A DNA stretch of 10,362 nt, taken from contig JACQAI010000350.1 of assembly GCA_016195115.1 (NCBI GenBank), forward strand, positions 1 to 10,362. The letters are read 5' to 3'. The stretch's first letter is position 1. Each line of letters starts with the position of its first letter. Below the pieces are notes generated by a model, which searched no databases, was not told where the DNA came from, and worked only from the letters and a program-made list of their open reading frames with translations. Source of the DNA: Pseudomonadota bacterium. GTDB taxonomy: Bacteria > Pseudomonadota > Alphaproteobacteria > Elsterales > Elsteraceae. The position numbers and the translations under genes were made by a program. This document shows, one piece after another, positions 6,107-10,362 of this stretch.

Positions 6107-6799
6107 ATGACCCGATTTCTGCGTCGTGCCCTGCTGGGGTTGATCGTCGCGCTGCCAATCGTCCAGGCCGCTGCCGTCGAGCCGCGCTTCGACAATCGCG
6201 TCCGCGACCTGTTCTTCAGCGGCTTCGCCGGCGTCGCCGAGGATCTCGCCGAGGCGATGGCGCTGTGCGACACGACGCTCGCCGCCGACCAGAACCATCC
6301 CGAGGCGCTGGTGTGGCACGGCGCCGGTCTCTTCTACATGGGCGGCATGGCGTTCCGGCAAGGCGAGCCGGCGGGCGGGCGGGCGCTGCAAGCGCGCGGC
6401 CTGGACGAGATGGCGCGCGCCGCCCGGCTCAAGCCCGACAGCCCGTCGACCTTGGTGCCGCGCGCCGCGACCTTGATGGGTGCCGCCCAGCAGGTCGCCA
6501 ATCCGACGATCACCGAGCCGTGGCTGCGCACCGCGGTCGCCGACTACGAGGTGGTCCTGGCGCGCCACGCCGCCCAGCCGACGGCGCTGCCGATCCACGC
6601 CGCGGGCGAGCTGCTCGGCGGCCTGGCCGAGGGCTGGGAACGCCTGGGCGACGCCGCCAAGAGCCGCGTCTATCTCGAGCGCATCGTCGCCGAGCTGCCG
6701 GGCTCCAATTACGCGGCGCGCGCCGCGGCCTGGCTCAGCGCCGGCCAGCGCACCGAGCGCCTGACCTGCCTCGGCTGCCACAAAGGCGCCGCCAATTGA
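6107..6799 (+). CDS. Exported helical-repeat (TPR-like) protein with C-terminal CxxCH
   Basis: A 230-residue protein with a Sec signal peptide (TRFLRRALLGLIVALPIVQA, 2-21; probable cleavage around 21-24), so periplasmic. The body consists of alpha-helical pairs resembling tetratricopeptide repeats: 36-60, HPEALVWHGAGLFYMGG (64-80), 95-109, 114-130, 135-154 and 163-196. The last residues, LTCLGCHKGAAN (219-230), contain Cys221-Leu-Gly-Cys224-His225, the attachment motif for a c-type haem. Because the protein is exported, covalent haem addition is possible, but a haem site at the very C-terminus behind a TPR body is unusual; a thiol/metal site is the alternative. Cys54 is the only other cysteine. 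It lies 19 bp after the regulator and is probably the third gene of that operon. It converges with amn, with only nine bases between the two stop codons. Confidence 0.85.
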   Translation: MTRFLRRALLGLIVALPIVQAAAVEPRFDNRVRDLFFSGFAGVAEDLAEAMALCDTTLAADQNHPEALVWHGAGLFYMGGMAFRQGEPAGGRALQARGLDEMARAARLKPDSPSTLVPRAATLMGAAQQVANPTITEPWLRTAVADYEVVLARHAAQPTALPIHAAGELLGGLAEGWERLGDAAKSRVYLERIVAELPGSNYAARAAAWLSAGQRTERLTCLGCHKGAAN

Positions 6800-6808
6800 A
6801 CCGGGGGC

Positions 6809-8299
6809 CTATTGGAACGCGACTTCGGCGAAGCTCCTGAGCTTGCGCGAGTGCAGTCGCTCGCGCTCCTGGGCCTTCAGCTTCTCGAGCGCCCGCAGAC
6901 CGATCTCGAGATGCTGGCCGACGCGTTGGCGGTAGAATTCGCCGGCCATGCCGGCGAGCTTGATCTCGCCGTGGAGCGGCTTGTCCGACACGCACAGCAG
7001 GGTCCCGTACGGGACCCTGAACCGGAAGCCGTTGGCCGCGATCGCGGCAGCCTCCATATCCAGCGCGATCGCCCGCGACTGCGACAGCCGGCGGATGATC
7101 GCCGCATGGTCGCCGATCTCCCAGTTGCGGTTGTCGACGCTCGCCACGGTGCCGGTGCGCATCACGCGCTTCAGCTCGAAGCCCGACAGGCCGGTCACCT
7201 CGCCGACCGCCTGCTCGATCGCGACCTGCATCTCGGCGAGCGCCGGGATCGGCACCCACAACGGCAGCTCCTCGTCGAGCACGTGGTCCTCGCGCACGTA
7301 GCCGTGCGCCAGCACGTAGTCGCCGAGCTGCTGGGTGTTCCTGAGGCCGGCGCAGTGCCCGAGCATCAGCCAGGCGTAGGGTCGCATCACCGCGACGTGG
7401 TCGGTGATGTTGCGCGCGTTCGACGGACCGGTGCCGATGTTGATCATCGTGATGCCGCCGTAGTCCGGCATGACCAGATGAAACGCCGGCATCTGCGGCA
7501 TCCGCTCGGGCGCTGCCGTGGTCGGGCCCGGGCCACCAAACCGCGCATTGGGCATCACGAGGTTGCCCGGCTCGACGAAGGCGTCGCCGTTCGGGTCGCC
7601 GGCCGCCATGCGCTCGCGGCAGATCCGCGCGAAGGCTTCGACGTAGAACTGGTAGTTGGTGAAGATCACGAAGTTCTGGAAATGCTCCGGATCGGTGCCG
7701 GTGTAGTGGTAGAGCCGGTGCAGCGAGTAGTCGACGCGCGCGGCGCGGAACATCGCCAGCGGCACCGGCGCGCCGGCCCGCTGCCAGGTGCCGTTGACGA
7801 TCGCGTCGTCCATGGTGGCGAGATCGGGCGTGTCGAAGAAGTCGCGCAGCATGCGCTCCGCCGGCGAGCCGGCGAAGCCGGCTTCGCTGCTGATGTCGCG
7901 CCGATAGGCGAAGTGGACCGGGATCGGCTCGTCGGACTCGCCGATCTCGACCGGCACCCGATGGTTCACCAACAAGAGCCTGATCTGTTCGGTGAAATAG
8001 GCGCGGAACAGATCCGGCCGCGTCACCGTGGTCTCGTGGACGCCGGGGCCCGAGACGAAGCCGTAGGCCAGCCGTGAATCGAGCCGCGCGTGGGTGTCGG
8101 TGGTGATGCGCACGAACGGATAGACGGCGCGCACCCGCGTCGCCAGCTTCTCGCCTTTCAGATAGGCCTGGAAGCGCTGGCGCAGGAATGCCGTGTTGCG
8201 TTCATAGATCTCCTCGAGCCGGGCGACCGCGGCGGCGGCGTCGGTGAACGCCTCGGTCGCAATCCGCTTCGGCGACACGATGCTGGGCGCCTTGGCCAT
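6809..8299 (-). CDS. amn: AMP nucleosidase
   Basis: Cytoplasmic enzyme that hydrolyses AMP to adenine and ribose 5-phosphate, controlling the adenylate pool and purine salvage. The ATG at 8299 is used because it gives 496 residues, close to the roughly 480-residue family length, with a normal N-terminus; the longer frame would run into the upstream gene. The N-terminal regulatory domain specific to this family is seen over about 15-180 (YPFVRITTDTHARLDSRLAYG 60-80, GPGVHETTVTRPDLF 84-98, PVHFAY 127-132). The C-terminal nucleoside-phosphorylase-like domain runs from about 280: GGITMINIGTGPSNARNITD (281-300), LMLGHCAGLR (311-320), LDMEAAAIAANGFRFRVPYG (413-432) and LLCVSDKPLHGE (434-445), where Asp439 is the family's expected catalytic acid. 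It starts 14 bp after the Bug-protein stop, so it is likely the last gene of that transcript. No inactivating change is seen. Confidence 0.96.
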   Translation of the reverse strand: MAKAPSIVSPKRIATEAFTDAAAAVARLEEIYERNTAFLRQRFQAYLKGEKLATRVRAVYPFVRITTDTHARLDSRLAYGFVSGPGVHETTVTRPDLFRAYFTEQIRLLLVNHRVPVEIGESDEPIPVHFAYRRDISSEAGFAGSPAERMLRDFFDTPDLATMDDAIVNGTWQRAGAPVPLAMFRAARVDYSLHRLYHYTGTDPEHFQNFVIFTNYQFYVEAFARICRERMAAGDPNGDAFVEPGNLVMPNARFGGPGPTTAAPERMPQMPAFHLVMPDYGGITMINIGTGPSNARNITDHVAVMRPYAWLMLGHCAGLRNTQQLGDYVLAHGYVREDHVLDEELPLWVPIPALAEMQVAIEQAVGEVTGLSGFELKRVMRTGTVASVDNRNWEIGDHAAIIRRLSQSRAIALDMEAAAIAANGFRFRVPYGTLLCVSDKPLHGEIKLAGMAGEFYRQRVGQHLEIGLRALEKLKAQERERLHSRKLRSFAEVAFQ

Positions 8300-8313
8300 G
8301 CGCGACGTCGCCC

Positions 8314-9288
8314 TCAGTCGATCTTGGCGCCCGACTCGGCGACCACCTTCGCCCAGCGCGTCAGCTCGGACTTGTTGAACGCCAGCAGCTCGTCGGGCGA
8401 ACTCGTCACCGGCTCGATGCCCTGCGCGACCAAAAGGTCGCGCACCGAGGCGGCGGCCATGACGCCGCGCACCGCGGTGTTGAGCTTGGCGACGATGTCG
8501 GGCGGCAGCCGCGCCGGGCCATAGAACGCCAGCCACGCCGTGACCTCGAAGTCCGGCACCCCCGCCTCTGCCATGGTCGGCAGCTGCGGCAGCGCCGGCA
8601 GCCGTGCCGGCCCGGTCACCGCAAGGGGCCGCAGCTTGTTGTCGGCGATGTGCGGCAGCAGCGTGATGTACTGGTAGAACATGAACGAGACGTCGCCGCG
8701 CAGCAGGTCGGTAATCGCCTGGGCGCCACCGCGATAGGCGACGTGGACGACGTTGGTTTCGGTGCGGACGCCGAGCAGCGCGCCTGAGAGGTGCGCGGTC
8801 GTGCCGCCGCCCGACGAGCCGTAGTTGAGCTTGCCGGGATGCGCCGCGGCGTACGCGATCAGCTCGCGCAGGCTGTTGATCGGCAATGACGGATGGACCA
8901 CCAGCACGTTCGGGATGGCGCCGAACCGCGAGATCGGCGTGAAGTCGGCGATCGGGTCGTAGGGCACCTTGCTATACATGTGCGGCACGATCGACTGGCT
9001 GCTGATGGTGCCGAGCAGCAGGGTGTAGCCGTCGGGCGTGGCGCGCGACACGTACTCGGCGCCGACCATGCCGCCGGCGCCGCCGCGATTGTCGATCACG
9101 ATCTGCTGGCCGAGCAGCCGCGTCAGCTCGTTGCCGGCGATGCGCCCGGCGATGTCGGTGGTGCTGCCGGCGGGAAACGGCACGACCACGGTGATCGAGC
9201 GCTGGGGATAACTCTGGGCGCCGGCACCATGTGCCAGCAGCGCCAGCACGGCCGCGCCCAGCGCGCCGCGCCACGTGAGAGCGCGCAT
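8314..9288 (-). CDS. Tripartite tricarboxylate transporter family receptor (Bug/TctC), orphan
   Basis: Periplasmic solute-binding protein of 324 residues, the usual size for the Bug/TctC family, which binds carboxylates, amino acids or nicotinate-like compounds. Signal peptide at 1-24 (RALTWRGALGAAVLALLAHG then AGAQ). Family signatures are clear: VVVPFPAGSTTDIAGRIAG (34-52), NRGGAGGMVGAEYVSRATPD (67-86) followed by GYTLLLG, VVHPSLPINSLRELIAYA, LNYGSSGGGTTAHLSGALLG, VAYRGGAQAITDLLRGDVSF, and PALPQLPTMAEAGVPDFEVT. The Shine-Dalgarno GGGAGGAAG lies directly before the ATG at 9288. The membrane partners TctA and TctB are not in the window, so this is an orphan receptor that would share a transporter or act in signalling. 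It sits between the RAM-domain gene and amn on one strand. The ligand is unknown. Confidence 0.96.
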   Translation of the reverse strand: MRALTWRGALGAAVLALLAHGAGAQSYPQRSITVVVPFPAGSTTDIAGRIAGNELTRLLGQQIVIDNRGGAGGMVGAEYVSRATPDGYTLLLGTISSQSIVPHMYSKVPYDPIADFTPISRFGAIPNVLVVHPSLPINSLRELIAYAAAHPGKLNYGSSGGGTTAHLSGALLGVRTETNVVHVAYRGGAQAITDLLRGDVSFMFYQYITLLPHIADNKLRPLAVTGPARLPALPQLPTMAEAGVPDFEVTAWLAFYGPARLPPDIVAKLNTAVRGVMAAASVRDLLVAQGIEPVTSSPDELLAFNKSELTRWAKVVAESGAKID

Positions 9289-9300
9289 GTCTTCCTCCCT

Positions 9301-9316
9301 GGCCGCTTGGGCGGCC
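9301..9316 (-). promoter_or_regulatory. Short hairpin between the RAM-domain and Bug genes
   Basis: GGCCGC (9301-9306) and GCGGCC (9311-9316) form a perfect 6-bp stem with a four-base loop. On the minus strand the stem begins at the last base of the RAM-gene stop codon and ends exactly where the Bug gene's AGGGAGGAAGAC ribosome-binding region begins. It could be an mRNA processing or stability element that raises receptor expression. There is no T-run, so it is not a classical terminator. Confidence 0.4.
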
Positions 9317-9615
9317 TAGCGTTGGCCTTCGGGGTCGACCTTCTGGCGCGGCGCAAAGGCGTTGAAGGCGATGATCGTCTTGGTGCCGCGGATGTTCGGA
9401 ATGTGGTGCAGCTTCTCATTGACGAAGCGGCCGAGATTGTCGGGCGCCACGAAGCGCGCCTTGATCAGGATGTCGTGCTCGCCCGACACCGAGAAGATCT
9501 GCTCCTCGAAGGCGCCGTACTCCTCGCCGAAACGCTCGAGCACGTCGGCGATCGCCCCGGCGACCTCGTAGGCCTTGCCGAGCTCGCATTGCACGAAGAT
9601 GAACGACCACAGCAT
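9316..9615 (-). CDS. Stand-alone Lrp/AsnC effector-binding (RAM) domain protein
   Basis: A 99-residue protein matching only the C-terminal ligand-binding and oligomerisation half of Lrp/AsnC regulators; the helix-turn-helix half is missing. The pattern is a beta strand SFIFVQCELGKAYEVAGAIA (4-23), a helix over 17-29, FSVSGEHDILIKARF (41-55) with the family's G-x-x-D-hydrophobic motif, a helix VAPDNLGRFVNEKLHHIPNI (56-75), and a final strand GTKTIIAFNAF (77-87). Proteins of this kind form effector-binding oligomers without binding DNA, and may bind amino acids or modulate full-length relatives. GGGAG (in the reverse complement of about 9622-9628) is the likely ribosome-binding site, and TATGAT (9643-9648, minus) a likely -10. 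It is the first gene of the unit with the Bug receptor and amn. It is not a fragment: no helix-turn-helix coding is visible upstream. Confidence 0.9.
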   Translation of the reverse strand: MLWSFIFVQCELGKAYEVAGAIADVLERFGEEYGAFEEQIFSVSGEHDILIKARFVAPDNLGRFVNEKLHHIPNIRGTKTIIAFNAFAPRQKVDPEGQR

Positions 9616-9642
9616 GTCGGCTCTCCCGGGCGGTCCACTGCC

Positions 9643-9673
9643 ATCATAGCAGCGCCGCGCGGCCGCTGGGCAA
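9643..9673 (-). promoter_or_regulatory. Possible promoter of the RAM/Bug/amn operon
   Basis: Read on the minus strand, TATGAT (9643-9648) matches the -10 consensus at five of six positions and lies 27 bases before the ATG at 9615. TTGCCC (9668-9673) is the nearest -35-like hexamer, but the 19-base spacer is long. The -10 is the stronger part of this call. Confidence 0.4.
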
Positions 9674-9742
9674 GCATCCGGACCGTCCCTCTTGCCGCGG
9701 AGAACGCAGAGGAACGCGGCGGACGCTTACCCCACTGCTTCC

Positions 9743-9761
9743 GCCGGGCCGGAGGCCCGGC
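9743..9761. repeat. Perfect 8-bp GC hairpin
   Basis: GCCGGGCC (9743-9750) and GGCCCGGC (9754-9761) pair perfectly around GGA. On the plus strand it is followed by AACCAAAAAGGGGG, so it is not a plus-strand terminator. It is part of the nested repeat region. Confidence 0.7.
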
Positions 9762-9770
9762 AACCAAAAA

Positions 9771-9802
9771 GGGGGATGTGGGGATAAGGGGGGATCGGGG
9801 GG
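9771..9802 (+). other. Four-run G-quadruplex motif
   Basis: Runs of 5, 4, 6 and 6 G (9771-9775, 9780-9783, 9788-9793, 9797-9802) are separated by loops of 4, 4 and 3 bases (ATGT, ATAA, ATC). This meets the standard rule for an intramolecular G-quadruplex, with tracts of at least four G. The last two runs are also the left arm of the inverted repeat at 9789-9861, so quadruplex and hairpin would compete. Confidence 0.7.
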
Positions 9803-9861
9803 ATGAGGTGTAGCGCTTCGCGCGCGATCCCCTTCATCTCCACTCATCCCCCCGATCCCCC
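9789..9861. repeat. 19-bp perfect inverted repeat with 35-base spacer
   Basis: GGGGGATCGGGGGGATGAG (9789-9807) is perfectly complementary to 9843-9861. After a one-base bulge (G9808), TG (9809-9810) can add two more pairs with CA (9841-9842). The loop contains another GATCCCCTT (9826-9834) that resembles the right arm and could pair alternatively with the left one. Confidence 0.75.
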
Positions 9862-9902
9862 TTCTCGACCTCTGCGTCCTCCGCGGCGCATCCGTCCAGG
9901 GG

Positions 9903-9931
9903 TTGGCCTGCCTCTGACGGGCTCCTATTAT
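9903..9931 (+). promoter_or_regulatory. Predicted promoter of the molybdenum hydroxylase gene
   Basis: TTGGCC (9903-9908) and TATTAT (9926-9931) are spaced by exactly 17 bases; the -10 matches at five of six and the -35 at four of six positions. The start point would be near 9938, leaving a leader of about 34 bases to the ATG at 9972. It lies 17 bases beyond the right outer repeat arm. Confidence 0.5.
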
Positions 9932-9971
9932 CGCAACGAGACACGCGCGACGCGATTTTCGGGAGCGAGAC

Positions 9972-10362
9972 ATGGGCCAGTTCGGCATGGGACAGCCGGT
10001 TCGGCGCGTCGAGGACCAGCGCTTCCTGACCGGCACCGGGCGCTACACCGACGACATCTCGCTGCCGAACCAGGCCTACGGCATCGTGCTGCGCTCGCCG
10101 CACGCCCACGCGCGGATCGCCAAGCTGGACACCGCTAAAGCCGCCAAGGCGCCCGGCGTAGTCGGCGTGTTCACCGTCGCCGACCTGAAGGCCGACAAGG
10201 TCGGCACGATGCCCTGCCCGGTCGACGTGCCGCCGCGTCCCGGCACCACGATGAAGAAGCCGCCGCGGCCGATCCTCGCCGATGGCCACGTGCGCTTCGT
10301 CGGCGACGGCGTCGCCTTCGTCGTCGCCGAAACCCTGGCGGCGGCGCGCGACGCCGCCGAGC
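9972..10362 (+). CDS. Aldehyde oxidase/xanthine dehydrogenase-type large subunit (CoxL-like), N-terminal part
   Basis: The frame is open from the ATG at 9972 to the window edge, giving 130 codons of a protein that should be about 750-800 residues. It matches the N-terminal domain of molybdenum hydroxylase catalytic subunits (CO dehydrogenase large subunit, aldehyde, isoquinoline and xanthine oxidoreductases): GMGQPVRRVEDQRFLTGTGR (5-24) then YTDDI, VLRSPHAHARIAKLDTAKA (40-58), APGVVGVFTVADL (62-74) and PILADGHVRFVGDGVAFVVA (100-119). Such subunits bind molybdopterin cytosine dinucleotide and hydroxylate aldehydes, heterocycles or CO. The molybdenum-site loop that would separate true CoxL (AYXCSFR) from relatives lies beyond the window, so the substrate is undecided. 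GGGAG (9961-9965) is the ribosome-binding site. The FAD and iron-sulphur subunits are not visible and may follow downstream. Confidence 0.93.
   Translation, partial: MGQFGMGQPVRRVEDQRFLTGTGRYTDDISLPNQAYGIVLRSPHAHARIAKLDTAKAAKAPGVVGVFTVADLKADKVGTMPCPVDVPPRPGTTMKKPPRPILADGHVRFVGDGVAFVVAETLAAARDAAE

Larger units (their letters stand above)
9695..9886. repeat. Nested inverted-repeat region, outer arms 18 bp
   Basis: CCGCGGAGAACGCAGAGG at 9695-9712 reappears inverted at 9869-9886 with 17 of 18 bases matching. The arms enclose two further inverted repeats (9743-9761 and 9789-9861) and a G-rich block. The whole lies in the 356-bp gap between divergent genes, inside their predicted promoters. No reading frame across it resembles a protein, and short frames give low-complexity peptides. 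It looks like a compound intergenic repeat; whether further copies exist cannot be told from this window. Confidence 0.65.

Noticed and set aside
6792..6815. CCAAT...ATTGG inverted repeat between the convergent stops
   Set aside because: Only five base pairs around a long loop with no T-run; too weak to call a bidirectional terminator.
6812..8077. Long open frame (421 codons) on the plus strand opposite amn
   Set aside because: It is antisense to a clear AMP nucleosidase; its translation is rich in Arg, His, Asp and Gly with no family signature, as expected from high-GC codon bias.
8300..8536. N-terminal extension of amn to 8536
   Set aside because: It would overlap the Bug gene by about 220 bases, and the added residues are an Arg/Gly/Ala-rich out-of-frame translation; the ATG at 8299 gives the normal family length.
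9695..9886. CRISPR array
   Set aside because: The repeats are inverted pairs, not regularly spaced direct repeats, and no cas gene is present.

Overview
This window is very GC-rich DNA with strong GC bias at third codon positions, tight four-base ATGA/GTGA gene overlaps, a Bug-type (TctC) solute-binding protein, a CoxL/xanthine-dehydrogenase-type large subunit and a short palindromic repeat of a kind I know mainly from alphaproteobacteria. Together these suggest an alphaproteobacterium from soil or water with a large metabolically versatile genome, perhaps Rhodospirillales or Hyphomicrobiales. This placement is inference; no rRNA or marker gene is present.

Layout, left to right. (1) 89-3149, plus strand: a peptide/nickel-type ABC importer operon with a family 5 solute-binding protein and two permeases, joined by four-base overlaps. 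The second permease is only 206 residues and appears to have lost about 90 residues in frame near its N-terminus. No ATPase genes follow. (2) 3259-4989, plus strand: an unrecognised 123-residue protein, a small cupin, and a phytanoyl-CoA-dioxygenase-like Fe(II)/2-oxoglutarate oxygenase 10 bp behind the cupin. (3) 4990-5170: a hairpin, a 73-bp palindromic repeat whose right arm matches bases 7-43, and a promoter overlapped by a 29-bp dyad that looks like an operator. (4) 5171-6799, plus strand: a probable autoregulated operon of a six-helix membrane protein, a short winged-helix regulator (ATGA overlap) and an exported helical-repeat protein ending in a CxxCH motif. (5) 6809-9615, minus strand, convergent with the previous operon: a stand-alone Lrp/AsnC effector domain (RAM), an orphan Bug solute-binding protein, then AMP nucleosidase (amn), with 27-bp and 14-bp gaps, so probably one transcript. 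(6) 9616-9971: a divergent intergenic region holding a promoter for each side and, between them, nested inverted repeats plus a four-run G-quadruplex motif. (7) 9972 to the end: the first 130 codons of a molybdenum hydroxylase large subunit, cut by the window edge.

How the parts may work together: the first block reads as uptake of a small peptide-like or amine-like compound plus two metal-dependent oxygen-chemistry proteins, bracketed by same-orientation copies of the palindromic repeat. The minus-strand block pairs adenine-nucleotide salvage with an uptake receptor and a small effector-binding domain, an unusual set with no obvious single pathway. I found no CRISPR array, tRNA, rRNA, transposase or phage gene. 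The points most worth following are the shortened permease, the predicted operator and its operon with the C-terminal CxxCH protein, the Lrp/Bug/amn operon, and the nested repeat/G-quadruplex region.
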